NCBI GenBank assembly: GCA_949316495.1
Contig: OX439004.1
Span: 374,501-438,500 of the forward strand
From: Amphiduros pacificus
Lineage: Eukaryota > Annelida > Polychaeta > Phyllodocida > Hesionidae
DNA: 64,000 bases
Direction: 5' to 3'
A model generated the notes under the pieces. It was not told where the DNA came from. It made no database searches and saw nothing but the letters and a program-made list of their open reading frames with translations. Numbering within the stretch: the first letter of the stretch is position 1; every line of letters begins with the position of its first letter. Below, piece by piece: positions 33,133-45,179 of the stretch. Position numbers and translations under genes: made by a program.

Positions 33133-36100
33133 ATGTCTTGGAACATTAATGGTTGGACAGAGAACAACAAAGTGTTACGCCAGACTGTCATAGATCACTT
33201 CAAACCGGATATCATGTGTTTGATAGAGACACATTTGGAAGATGATGATACAATAAAAATAGATGGCTACACATTCATACCACACAACAGGAAAGCAAAA
33301 CATAGGAATGCTCCCAAAATACATGGAGGTGTAGGATTGTTAGTAGGAAATAAACTATATGATATCTATTACATAAACATTATAGACAAATCCTTAGATG
33401 GTATATTGGCAGTAAGATTTACTAATAAAGATACCAATTACGATTTTATCATCTTTACATGTTATTTAGCTCCTGAAAACTCGCCATATGGTAAGAATAC
33501 AGCCGAATATTTTGGCCACCTGATAGCACAACTTTACATACATTGTGATTGTAACCAAATATACATATGTGGTGACTTAAATGGTCGTATTGGTGATCTC
33601 TCAGACACAATTGATGACATTGACACTTTTCCAGAGCGCAAGGTACTTGACCACACTGTGCAGGGACATGGAGAGGCACTTATTGGTTTTCTATCTGATA
33701 CTAAAACTTGTGTTTTGAATGGTAGATTTCAAAATAATAGAGACAATTATACTTGTATTTCAGGGAGAGGATCTTCAGTTGTTGATTATATTATTGTACC
33801 ACATGATGTGTTTAGTAATTGTAATTCCTTTGAGGTTCACACAATGAATGAGATTTGTGACAGATTACGGTTGGCCCCATTAATTGGCATCAGATGTCGT
33901 TTGCCAGACCATTCCATATTACAAGTTAATTTTAATGTTGATATATCTGTGGAAGATGTGCCTTCAACAGAACAGGATCCTGATGGTGGAGATGATCACA
34001 GAGTGAACAGTCGTAGATATTACTTTAACAATGTACCTGAAGCATTTATGTCAAATGATTCATGGAGATATTGTATTGTTGAACTTATTAATCTTTTTGA
34101 ATCTTGTCAAAATAATCAGAATGATATAGACAATATATATGACAGGTTTTGTCAAACTCTAGTCGGGGAAATGGACCAGTATCTAAGGTATTCAGACTCA
34201 AGTAAAAAGAGCAGGAAGAAATATAAGAATCATAAGCCCTATTGGAACGAAGAGCTTAATATACTATGGAAAGCTATGAGTGAAGCAGAGAGACAGTATA
34301 TCAAATACCATGGTCCTAGACATAGGAAAGAGATTCTGAGAACATACTATGTAGAGCATAGAAAATTATTTGACAAAGAGTTACGTAGAATAGAGAGAAG
34401 GCATAATAATAAAATTATATCTGATATAGAAGAAATTAGTGAAAACAATCCTCGTGAATTTTGGAGTTTTCTTAAACGTATTGGTCCAAGGAAAGTCACT
34501 GAACTGCCCAAAAGGTATATGATGATAATGGAGTGTTAACTGATAAAATAGATGTGGTGATGGCAAAATGGAAAGATGACTTCATGATGCTATATAACAG
34601 TCCAGATGATGACTCAGATTTTGATGCAAATTTTTATGAGCGTATTATGAATGAAAAACGTGATATGGAAGCACAGATGAATAATCCTAATCATGAGGTT
34701 AATCCAGAGTTAAATAGACCTTTGTCCTTTAATGAAATAGAAGCTGCTGTGAGAAAATTGAAGTCGGGAAAGTCATCTGGCATTGACTGTATACCAAATG
34801 AAGTTTTGAAAAAACATGATGTTATGATATTGATGTATAAGCTGTTTTCAATGTGTTTTGAATATGGTAAACTGCCCACAGTGTGGCTCAAAGCTATTAT
34901 ATCACCAGTCCCAAAAAGCTCATCTAAGGACCCTTATGTTCCCTTAAATTATAGAGGAATAAGTTTGTTGTCATGTATATGCAAAGTATTTACTAGTGTA
35001 ATAAACAGCAGAATAATGATGTACTGTGAAATCAATAACTTGCTTGTAGATGAACAAAATGGTTTTAGACAGAAACGCTCATGTATTGACCACATTTATA
35101 CACTGACTTCAAAAGAAACAGACTGTCTGAAAACAAAAGTACATTTGCTTGTTTTATAGATATGCAGAAAGCATTCGATTGGGTTAATAGAGACATGCTG
35201 TTCTATAAGCTTTTAGAAAACAATATCGATGGTAGTATATATAATTGTATTAGAGCAGTCTACAATCACCCTGTATCATGTGTTAGAATCAATGGTTACA
35301 CAACGGATTGGTTTCAAACAGACAGTGGTGTACGGCAAGGAGATTCACTATCACCCACATTATTTTCCTTGTATATAAATGACTTGGCACAGGATATTAA
35401 AACTATGAATGTAGGTATTGAATTTGACAATGAGAAACTATGTATTTTGATGTTTGCAGATGATATTGTGATTTTGGCAGAAAATGAAAAAGATTTACAA
35501 AAACTCCTAAAATTTGTAGAAGGTTGGTGCAAAAAGTGGAGGCTGAAGATGAACAAAGACAAAACCAAAGTTGTACATTTTAGACGTAAAAGAGCAAAGC
35601 AGACATCATGCAGATTCTATGTAAATGGTTCCGAAATAGAAGTTGTTGACAAGTATAAATACTTAGGTATTATTGTTAATGAGTTCCTTGATTATGGTAT
35701 TACTGCAAAAACCCTGTCTGGGGCTGCAGGTAGAGCTCTGGGTGGTGTAATTTCAAGATTTAAATCTTATAAAAATGTAGGTTTTAAAACCTTTAACAAA
35801 TTGTATATGTCTGGAGTAGTGCCTATACTGGAATACTGTGCTGGTGTATGGGGCTATAAAAGTCTTGATTGCTGTGATAAAATTCAACAGAGAGCAATTA
35901 GGTATTATCTAGGTGTCCACCAGAAAGCACCTATATTGGCTATAGAGGGAGACACTGGTTGGACAAAGTGTCAGTTGAGAAGATATGTATCAATGTTTAA
36001 ATTATGGAACAAACTTGTTACTATGGATGACACTCGTCTAACTAAGAAGGTGTTCAATTATGACCATAGGATATGTTTAAATAATTGGTGTGAGGAAATG

Positions 36101-36571
36101 TCCCAGTTGTTTTCAAAATATGATGTATATGAAGTGTATAGTCAAAAATTGGTTTGTGATACTGATACAATTTTAAAGAATATGGAACATATGTACAATC
36201 TTGAATGGAAAGAGAAATTGAAGACAAAGACTAAGCTTCGTACATATATTACATTCAAAGACACATATGATACTGAAGTTTATGTTAAATTTTGTATGTC
36301 ACGTAGGCAGAGGTCTCTACTAGCTCAGATAAGATGTGGTATACTTCCACTGCAAATTGAAACTGGAAGATTTCGAGGTATAAAGCTAGAGGAACGTTTA
36401 TGTATAAATTGTGAATTGAATGCAATAGAAGACGAATTGCACTTTGTATGCCTATGTCCTAGTTATCTTGCTTTAAGAAATGAAATGTATATGGAAGTAA
36501 CAGACAGAAATGTTGATTTTGCTCTCTTTGGTAACAATGAAAAGTTTGTATGGTTAATGAGGAATGAATAG
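33133..36571 (+). pseudogene. Family C ORF2: APE endonuclease and RT, two frameshifts
   Basis: ATG at 33133, 30 bp after the ORF1 stop. Endonuclease: MSWNINGW, CLIETHLED, CGDLNGRIGD, SSVVDYIIVP and LPDHSIL carry the N, E, D/N, D and DH residues. RT: KSSGIDCIPNEVL, NYRGISLLSCICKVF, EQNGFRQKRS, FIDMQKAFDWVNRD (motif A), SGVRQGDSLSPTLFSLYIND (motif B), LMFADDIVILAE (motif C, FADD) and KYKYLGIIV. A C-terminal CINCELNAIEDELHFVCLC is a Cys/His knuckle. Only two frame breaks are apparent, near 34530 and near 35140, so the copy is young. Confidence 0.9.
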
Positions 36572-36773
36572 AAAGTGCTTGGAAAATATCTTGAAAATGC
36601 CTGGAATGAAAGATCTAGACTTATGTACAACACTGAGTAGGACCTAAACATTGAAAATAAATTGAACTGACAGATAAGTCCTTATGGGCTGGGTTAACTA
36701 TATATAAGATATGTAACACTGTACTTATTTATGTAACCTGTCAGTATAATAAAAAATATCAAATCAATCAAAT

Positions 36774-36776
<3 letters not shown>

Positions 36777-36840
<64 letters not shown>
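36777..36840. repeat. (AT)n microsatellite at right edge of family C LINE
   Basis: About 32 AT units between the family C tail and the resumed family B sequence. Confidence 0.95.
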
Positions 36841-36842
<2 letters not shown>

Positions 36843-38665
36843 TACAGGAGCTTAAAAGGTTTGGACCTAAAATCCCTAAGAATGGACATTAAATCCCTAA
36901 CAAACACCACCTCAGCATGGGAACACCTTTCCCTACTGGACATGGTAAACTACTATGATAAGGAGCTCACATCACTTATGGGTAAACATGTTCCTTATAA
37001 ACACGCCAAGGTTACCCTGTGCCCTGGAAGAATGACCAAATAAAGCTGGAAAGGTCTCTCAAGGGGAGACTTGAGAGAAAAATGAACAAAACATTTCTTC
37101 ACATTGAAACAAAATTATATAATATCCAGAGAAATAAATATAATTCCATGCTGAAGTCATCAAAATCCAGCTATTTCTCAAACCTGGAGGAGGAAAACAA
37201 ACATGACCCTATAAAGCTTTTTAGGGTCATTGATACAGTCATGCACAAGAATAAGGACACACCAATGCCCCAATCTGACTGTGATGTCACTCAAGCTGAG
37301 AAGTTCAATACATTATTTCTTGAAAAAATAGAGAGAAATCGTCTGGACATGGATAATGCTCCTTCTTGCACAAATCCATCATTAGATGACACTACTGACA
37401 ATAGAAACGCACCCAGTTTCCTGCCCCTAACTGTGAATGATGTGCGCAAACTTGTAAAAAAGTCGGCTAAAAAGACCCTATACCGACCTGGCTTCTACTT
37501 GACCTCCTGGATGACTTCCTACCAATAATTACTTCCATCATTAATAGATCTCTGATGGTTTTAGCAGTATCTGAAAACATGAAAATTGATTGCCATCTTC
37601 TCGTCCTTGCTGAAAAAATTGGGTTTAGAACTGGTCGAGTAGAACTACAGACCTGATTTTAACCGGACCTATATCTCTACACTGACAGAGAGGGCAGTGG
37701 CCGACCAACTGATCTCTCATCTTGTAAGGAATGGCCTTACTGACAAGTTTGAATCAGCCTACAAGTTTCAATCAGCAGCACAGAGACTGCCTTACTAAGG
37801 GTTCAAAACGATATCCTGCATGATCTAGATAATAAGAAGTCAGTAATCCTACTGTTACTTGACCTCTCTGCAGCCTTTGACACCACTGACCACCAAATCC
37901 TAATTGATAGACTGGAGGCAAGATGCAAGGTTAAAGGTCACGCTCTTTCTTGGATACGGTCATATCTCTGTAACAAGAAATAGTGTGTGAAAGTGGGGAC
38001 TTACAGGTCCTCTCTCAAGCCCATAAAATATGGGGTCCCTCAGGGCTCAGTCCTAGGCCCCATACTCTTCACCATATATATGACACTTCTGGGTGATATC
38101 CTTGCCAAATATGGTCTCAGCTATCATATCTATGCGGATGATACCCAGATCTACATCCCTATGGACCACACTTCCATCCATCAAGTTGACATAAGCAGAC
38201 ACAAACTAGAAGAGTGTGTCAGTGAGGTCAGGAACTTCCTTATATCAAACAAGATGAAAATAAATGATGGAAAGACTGAAATGCTGATGTGTACTGACAG
38301 CACCAGCAGTATCCCTGATACTATCAAAGTAGGAGATTCCGATATCACAACTAGTGAGTCAGTAGTTGATCTTGGCATCACCTTCGACTCCAAGATTGAC
38401 ATGAAGGCGCAGATTAAGAAAATGTGCATCAGGAATCTAGCGGCAATCAGACAATGTCTAGACGAGAAGACGGCTGTAACATTAACCCATGCTTTTGTTA
38501 CATCCACTCTAGATTATGGCAATGGCCTTCTTGCGGGTCTTCCTGGATCTGATATTAAGAAGTTACAATACCTTCAAAACTCGTAGGAAAAATCAGGAAA
38601 TTTGATCACATATCAGGAAAACTGAGGGAACTACATTGGCTGCCTGTCCATGCCATCCCATTCCT
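36841..38665 (+). mobile_element. LINE family B, second copy, 3' piece (RT), decayed
   Basis: Resumes with LKGLDLKSLRMDIKSLTNTT and NYYDKELTSLMGKHVPYK, then [37 protein letters not shown] (motif B with intact PQG), [12 protein letters not shown] (motif C), [12 protein letters not shown] and RKFDHISGKLRELHWLP. At least five frame breaks. It stops abruptly near 38665 before the C-terminal domain and tail. About 100 bp seen in the other copy are missing at the junction with the (AT)n run. Confidence 0.85.
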
Positions 38666-38680
38666 AAAACTTGTGAAGAC

Positions 38681-38908
38681 TGTCCAAATAGGGGGACAGA
38701 TTGAAGAAAATCTGTCACAATCATAAGATTTTTGTCACAACCATAAAATATTTGTCACAACCATGACAGTTATTTCATTGATTCAAATAATATATGTCCA
38801 AATAGGGGGACAGATTGAAGAAAATCTGTCACAATCATAAGATTTTTGTCACAACCATAAAATATTTGTCACAACCATGACAGTTATTTCATTGATTCAA
38901 ATAATATT
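38681..38908. repeat. 114-bp tandem duplication (2 copies)
   Basis: 38681-38794 and 38795-38908 are virtually identical. Each holds three variants of TTTGTCACAACCATAA. The word GGGGGACAGATTGAAGA also occurs, reversed, near 31555-31580. Confidence 0.9.
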
Positions 38909-38999
38909 GAAAAAGTCTTATGTTGTTCTGAAGTATACTCCTGGCAATAAATTGTACAAAACATCTCCACCCTGATTCCCAAGCTGGAGAGTTGCCCAA

Positions 39000-39230
39000 C
39001 TTGTAACTCATTAGATGTTTACACGAGATCACAGACCAGCTAAACGAAGCTTGTTAACAAAGTGTTCAATTGCTGGTGTAGGTTTCAGCAGACAACTGAT
39101 CAAGTGCCACAGAAAGTTGTTAACAAGGAATATTTTACTACTACATAAAAGCACTGTTTAGGGTATAAACATTCATGTTATGTAAAGAAAATATATCTGA
39201 ATGTCAGGTTTCATGAATGCTTTTAAAATT
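39000..39230 (+). repeat. Dispersed repeat D, partial copy
   Basis: Matches the second half of the copy at 7840-8275 (ACCAGCTAAACGAAG, AAAGTGTTCAATTGCTGGTG, GCACTGTTTAGGGTATAAAC). Confidence 0.65.
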
Positions 39231-39309
39231 AATCTTTTGGCTTTCACTGTGATGACAGTTATCCTCAGAGGACTCAGAGGAGGGATTGGAATAGGCCTTC
39301 ATGGGCAAA

Positions 39310-39500
39310 GTGCAATCAACTCACAACGTCCTCACAACGTCCTCACAACGCAGAAAAAATGTGCTCAGTATGTGCTCACAACGTTGTACAACAACGTACT
39401 CACAATGTTATCTGGTGTTCACAGATCTATGTCCATAAAACGTCATGTTACAACATGCTCAGCACCAAAACACAACATGCTCACAACAGAGAAAAAACGT
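39310..39500. repeat. Short CTCACAACGT-type repeats
   Basis: Scattered and partly tandem CTCACAACGTC words. No larger unit is evident. Confidence 0.5.
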
Positions 39501-39599
39501 AAAATTGTTAGTTGGGTATCAACTTGCAGGCCAGTGTATCTGAACAATTATGTGAGACCGCCCTTACTGACCCAACAGTCTTTAATGTCAGATTAATGG

Positions 39600-40100
39600 G
39601 TCCAAAAACAATAGATTATGCAGTATTTGTACACAAAAAGGAATGTCGGTGTCTGAAACTGAAATTGTCGGATTACTGAGTCCAAATTTAGAGAAAAACA
39701 ATCAGTCGCAAAAAAAAAATTAATATCTTCATTCACATCAAAATCCCTAAACATATGGTATCTGATTTTATTCTTCCCTTGTATGCCATTTCTTCTATCG
39801 CCAAATAGCTTACATTACTGAATAGACTATCATCCTCCACCAATAAAAAATCACACAACTGACATTACTATTTTCGAATTTCTCCTATTCAATCTGCCTC
39901 ATTATTAAGGAGCAATAACTGTTACCAGTTGTAGGCATAGTCTTAATCTCCCTTAAATTGAATGTATGTCCTTAATTTTAGTTTATCATTGATTAATACT
40001 TTCCACTATTTTCTCCAAAAGTCATGATAAACCACTGTAATATTTTCAATATCATCTCCTCTACTTTACTCTATTTGAGAACACCAGTTTTCTTCACGTA
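39600..40100. other. Nothing recognised
   Basis: AT-rich DNA without supported features. Confidence 0.5.
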
Positions 40101-40139
40101 AAAATAAGATAATAAATGATAAAGCTAACATTTATATTT

Positions 40140-40250
40140 GGCTGATTCAAGCAGTTGATAGCAGTTGATAGTAACTGGCCAAGATTTGAACCGGGAATTT
40201 TGGGATCATAAGGCGAATACTCTACCAATTGAATTATTTCAGCAAGGTAC
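40140..40250 (-). mobile_element. tRNA-like SINE head
   Basis: On the minus strand, TTCAATTGGTAGAGTATTCG (A-box-like) and CCCGGTTCAAATCTTGG (B-box-like) are spaced as in a tRNA. The anticodon arm does not pair well. It directly abuts the LINE RNase H fragment at 40255. Confidence 0.55.
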
Positions 40251-40254
40251 AAAG

Positions 40255-40546
40255 CATAAGGTTCAGCAGAATAAATTGAGATTTTATTTGGCAGAGGTTC
40301 TGAATAAATATGATTGCCCTTAATAGCAGCTGCAGCAGCCTTGTCATCATTGAATGATCCATCAGTGTATATACACTGATATTCAGTGAAAATGTATTTA
40401 ATTTCTTTATATCTATTTATGTAAAGGGATGGATCTGTTGAGTATTTCTTTAAGTTTAAGGTATTTGGATACTCTGGCATTTTATAGTTTAATTTTTCTA
40501 GTTTTTTGCATATTGAAACAGAAGACATATCCTGAGTCAAAAACAA
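40255..40546 (-). mobile_element. I/Nimb-like LINE fragment (RNase H), antisense
   Basis: Minus-strand LKKYSTDPSLYINRYKEIKY and YQCIYTDGSFNDDKAAAAAI, then KGNHIYSEPLPNKISIYSAE match the start of RNase H in LINE copies 1 and 2. The catalytic Asp of YTDGS and Glu of SAE are visible. The fragment is truncated at both ends. Confidence 0.88.
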
Positions 40547-40549
40547 TTT

Positions 40550-41280
40550 TTATTTGTACATTTACCATCTGTATATTTTTTTACAGCTGTCACTAATAAT
40601 GGGAAAAATCAATATTTTACAATAAATTTAGTGAATAACATAATTCAGTTTAAATGCATCCCATGTAACATTAAGGAAAAGAAATATAACTTTTATACTT
40701 AAGTTTACATTGTTTATCAATAACAAGCATTTTTTGCATGAAATTAGTACTTTTTCTATTTATAGATTGCTTGATAACACAACAGTGGCGCCATGTAGTG
40801 GCATAATCTTACTGCAATATTCCACATCTAATGCATTTTTTAAATTTTGGCTAGTTTAATTTCTTAGTTACTTTGCTAAAAATGAAGGGAAATATGTATT
40901 CTATCATATAATGGAAAAAAATATGGATGTCACCACATTATTTCCTTCTGAAAAATTAATTATTTGAAATAGAATATGCATAAATATGGGCGAAATTATA
41001 GAAAAGTGACATTTTTGGTCCATTATTGAGGCTGAAAGATGTAATTACAACATATGTCATTTAAATTATATAATTTGAATCTGGGAAACTTCTTTAATGC
41101 CTTTATTCACATATTTTGACCATGCTTTTGGGTATAATGATTCACGACAGCCCTTTTCATTAATTTTCATTTTAATGTCTCAGAATGAGCAAAGCTGATT
41201 TGATTTTTGGTGGGAAAGGTTTTAGAAGTGGAAGTACATTTATTTAAGATTTCATTTACTAGACAACTCCAATTTGCCAT
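40550..41280. other. Nothing recognised
   Basis: AT-rich DNA; no gene or repeat seen. Confidence 0.5.
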
Positions 41281-41399
41281 TTTTTCCACCAGGTGGAGAT
41301 GGTGCTGCTGTGGCTCCACCTACAACCAGGGTATCCAAATACCTTAAGTGTCTCAAAACCCAGAAGTCCAGCAATACCTGCAGAGCACAGGTTAGACAC

Positions 41400-41680
41400 A
41401 GGTCACAAATGGGAGGGACATAATCGGATAGGCTGTGCTATGATGGAGAGTTGTAGTTGGCTCTTCATGACAGGACCACACCATACAGAGGAAAGTGCCC
41501 CAGAATAGCAAGTAGTGACACCTGGTGACAGATCCCAGGAGGAGTCATCTAATGGACAGAAATTGAATCCCTACTATAGAAATCAGGAAAGTAAGGACAG
41601 TGGCGAAAGACATCATGACTATGCAGTATTGTTTGGAGACTCAAATGTGAAAGGGACATATGTTCTGGAAGTCACAGTTG
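41400..41680. repeat. Direct repeat R1, left copy
   Basis: Matches 42728-42973 (shared words AGGCTGTGCTATGATGGAG / GGGCTGTGCTATGATGGAG, ATAGCAAGTAGTGACACCTG, GACTATGCAGTATTGTTTGG). The frame VLFGDSNVKG is reminiscent of LINE ORF1 esterase-type domains, but only this short stretch is visible. Confidence 0.75.
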
Positions 41681-41689
41681 TATGTCAGG

Positions 41690-42660
41690 AGGAACATTAC
41701 AAGACATGGCTGGCCTGATAGGAGATACTCAGCTCCTTCTAGAACAGGTGAAGGCAGTAGCTGTGCACTTAGACACTTGACATTGGGAAGCAGACACAGA
41801 GCAGCCAATTGAACAAGCAGAGGCAGTATACAGAGAGTATGTGATTGCAAGCTGAGATTGCCATTTCCAGTATCGCACTTCATCTACCAACTGTCAACAG
41901 TGCTAAAAAATTAAGTACAAAAAAAATATTGCTTCACATGAAAAAAAAATATTGCTTCACATGAAAAAATATTCATGTGAAGCAGGATACTTCAATTGAA
42001 CCCAGAACATTACAATGGATAGGGAAAATTGCATAGACAGTCAAGATGTGGGACAAATTGATATAGAGAACCTGATATGTAAATATGATTTAGAGGATGT
42101 ATTTAAATAAGAGATGTTTTTTAATGTAGAAGGGGCAATAAAGCCTTCAGGATTCAGGATCCAAATCATCAAGTGGATTATACTGACTTTGCTGCTTGAC
42201 CTTTCTCTGATCATAGATTAGTAAACTTGAAATTGAGACTTACAGAAACTGAACATGGGAGAGCGATGTGAAAAATGAATGCATCAATTACCACATCCAC
42301 TCTGTTTAATGATACTTTTAATAATGTTTGGAAGAATTAGATGAGAGAAGAGTTGAACTGTAAAGACATTAATATATGGTGTGATTTGGAAAATAAGACA
42401 ATTAAGGACACATCAATTTGGGTAGCATGTAAATTAAGTTGGGATAGAATGCAAAAATTGGTTACTTAGAAAATTAAATTAAAGAAATAGAATCTCAACC
42501 TGCACAAACAGATCAAAGTAAAATTTGTAGATAAAAGAAAGAACTGTCAAATATATATGAAGAAATGGGAAAAGTGACTGAGATATGATCAAGCATTAAC
42601 TGGTTCGAACATGGCGAACAGTCAACGAGATAAACATTATAATATTGTATGAGACAAACC
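41690..42660 (+). mobile_element. Heavily decayed LINE, L1/Tx1-like endonuclease remains
   Basis: Scattered + strand words spell QVDYTDFAA, FSDHRLVNLKLRLTETEHGR (the SDH end of an APE endonuclease) and KMNASITTSTLFNDTFNNVW. This is the order seen in L1/Tx1-type ORF2. Many stops; no RT motif remains. Confidence 0.55.
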
Positions 42661-42727
42661 GGAGAAGGCACATCAGACATCCATTGAGGCATGGGGCTCC
42701 ACATCGCAGATTGTTAAACTCTTATAA

Positions 42728-42973
42728 ATAGAAGGGGCATAATCTGATGGGCTGTGCTATGATGGAGGGTTGTAGTCAGGACCACACCAACAGAGGAAAA
42801 TGCCCCGGAATAGCAAGTAGTGACACCTGGTGACAGATCCCAGGAGGAGTCATCTAGTGGACAGAAATTAAATCCCAACTCTGGAAATCAGGAAAGTAAA
42901 GAGAGAGGGTAAAGACATCATGACTATGCAGTATTGTTTGGAGACTCGAATGTGAAAGGGGTTGAAGTACAGA
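42728..42973. repeat. Direct repeat R1, right copy
   Basis: Same orientation as 41400-41680, slightly shorter and diverged. The pair brackets the decayed LINE. Confidence 0.75.
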
Positions 42974-42989
42974 CATATGTACTGGAAGT

Positions 42990-43125
42990 CTACATTATTT
43001 CAGTCATTTTGTGATGAGACCTGCCTCACTGAATTGTCATGTTGCAGGTCCTTAACATGACAACTCACCTGGTCACAGATTTCCAAAGACAATGGATTAA
43101 CCCTTAAGGCACGGACAGCTCATGT
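42990..43125 (-). mobile_element. tRNA-derived SINE, 5'-truncated, antisense
   Basis: The reverse complement carries AAATCTGTGACCAGGTGAGT, CATGACAATTCAGTGAGGCA and TCATCACAAAATGACTGAAA as in the SINE copies at 5.6, 57.8 and 58.5 kb. Confidence 0.78.
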
Positions 43126-43317
43126 GTGAAATCATAGCATGTATTCAATTTTGCCATTAATGTGAATGATTCTGTAAAGAAATGTTTTTTATGCAGTTTA
43201 TATATGTGATGCAATGCACTACTTTTTAGTTGTACTGACTTTTTACACAGAAAGAGAAGGAAATATTTTGATGTTCTGTTTGTCAATCAAACCTAAGCAT
43301 CTCTGTATATACTGATC

Positions 43318-45165
43318 TACTGGGTGGGGTGTATCTACCAGGTAGATTGAATATGCTGGGTGGGGTGAATCTACCAGGTAGATCGAATCTGCTGGGTGGG
43401 GTGTATCTACCAGGTAGATTGAATCTGCTGGGTGCGGTGAATATACCAGGTATATCAAATCTGCTGGGTGGGGAAAATCTACCAGGTAGATCGAATCTGC
43501 TGGGTGGGGTGAATCTACCAGGTAGATCGAATCTGCTGGGTGGGGTGAATCTACCAGGTATATCGAATCTACTGGGTGGGGTGAATCTACCAGGTAGATT
43601 GAATCTGCTGGGTGGGGTGAATCTACCAGGTAGATTGAATCTGCCGGGTGGGGTGAATCTATTAGGTAGATCGAATCTGCCGGGTGTGGCGAATCTTCCA
43701 GATAGATCAAATCTGCCGGGTGAGGTGAATCTACCAGGTAGATTGAATCTGCCGGGTGGGGTGTATCTACCAGGTAGATCGAATCTACTGGGTGGGGTGT
43801 ATCTACCAGGTATATCAAATCTGCTGGGTGGGGTGAATCTACCAGGTATATCAAATCTGCTGGGTGGGGTGAATCTACCAGGTAGATCGAATCTGCTGGG
43901 TGGGGTGAATCTACCAGGTATATCGAATCTGCTGGGTGGGGTGTATCTACCAGGTAGATTGAATCTGCTGGGTGGGGTGAATCTACCAGGTAGATTGAAT
44001 CTGCCAGGTGGGGTGAATCTACCAGGTAGATCGAATCTGCTGGGTGTGGCGAATCTTCCAGGTAGATCGAATATGCTGGGTGGGGTAAATCTACCAGGTA
44101 GATCGAATCTGCTGGGTAGGGTGAATCTACCAGGTAGATTGAATCTGCTGGGTGGGGTGAATCTATTAGGTAGATTGAATCTGCCGGGTGGGGTGAATCT
44201 ACCTGGTAGATGGAATCTGCTGGGTGGGGTGAATCTATTAGGTAGATCGAATATGCTGGGTGGGGTGAATCTACCTGGTAGATTGAATCTGCCAGGTGGG
44301 GTGAATCTACCAGATAGATTTAATCTGCTGGGTGGGGTGAATCTATTAGGTAGATTGAATCTGCCGGGTGGGGTGAATCTACCTGGTAGATTGAATCTGC
44401 TGGGTGGGGTGAATCTTTCAGGTAGATCGAATCTGCTGGGTGGGGTGAATCTACCAGGTAGATTTAATATGCTGGGTGGGGTGAATCTACCAGGTAGATC
44501 GAAAATGCTGGATGGGGTGAATCTACCAGGTAGATTGAATCTGCTGGGTGGGGTGAATATACCAGGTAGATTGAATCTGCTGGGTGGGGTGAATCTACCA
44601 GGTAGATCAAATCTGCTGGGTGGGGTGAATCTACCAGGTAGATTGAATCTGCTGGGTGGGGTGTATCTACCAGGTAGATTGAATCTGCCGGTAGGGGTGA
44701 ATCTACCAGGTAGATTGAATCTGCTGGGTGGGGTGAATCTACCAGGTAGATCAAATCTGCTGGGTGGGGTGAATCTACCAGGTAGATTGAATCTGCTGGG
44801 TGGGGTGTATCTACCAGGTAGATTGAATCTGCTGGGTGGGGTGAATCTATTAGATAGATTGAATCTGCTGGGTGGGGTGAATCTATTAGATAGATTGAAT
44901 CTGCTGGGTGGGGTGAATCTATTAGGTAGATCGAATCTGCCGGGTGGGGTGTATCTATTATGTAGATTGAAACTGTTGGGTGGGATGAATCTATTAGGTA
45001 GATCGAATCTGCCGGGTGGGGTGTATCTATTATGTAGATTGAAACTGTTGGGTGGGGTGAATCTACCAGGTAGATTGAATCTGCCGGGTGGGGTGAATCT
45101 ATTAGGTATATTGAATCTGCTGGGTGGGTATCTAACAGGTAGATCGAATCTGCTGGGTGGATCTC
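43318..45165. repeat. 36-bp minisatellite, about 51 copies
   Basis: Unit: GAATCTGCTGGGTGGGGTGA followed by ATCTACCAGGTAGATT. Each unit contains ATCTACC-A-GGTAGAT, a palindrome with a single central base. Variants include ATTAGGTAGAT and GAATATACCAGGTATATC. Because 36 is divisible by three, long frames stay open on both strands (NLLGGVNLPGRS repeats on +, DSPHPADSIYLV on -). I do not treat these as genes. Confidence 0.95.
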
Positions 45166-45179
45166 CATGTGATCTTTAG

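Larger units (their letters stand above)
31985..36776 (+). mobile_element. LINE family C, nearly whole, inserted into LINE family B
   Basis: About 4.8 kb: ~235-bp leader, ORF1, a 30-bp gap, ORF2 with APE endonuclease and RT, a ~180-bp 3' UTR and a tail of AATCAATCAA words. No RNase H is seen. It interrupts family B copy 2, whose two pieces flank it at 31829-31962 and 36841-38665. (AT)n runs lie at both edges, which hides the target-site duplication. I do not assign a clade with confidence; the RT and C-terminal Cys/His block resemble an abundant marine-invertebrate lineage. Confidence 0.88.

Noticed and set aside
40140-40250. Functional tRNA gene on the minus strand
   Set aside because: A- and B-box-like words are present but the anticodon stem does not pair and no terminator follows; better read as a SINE head.
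43243-45179. 616-codon + frame and 200-235-codon - frames as structural repeat proteins
   Set aside because: They arise because the 36-bp unit is a multiple of three and lacks stops in several frames; no signal peptide, splice context or unique flanking domain supports a gene.
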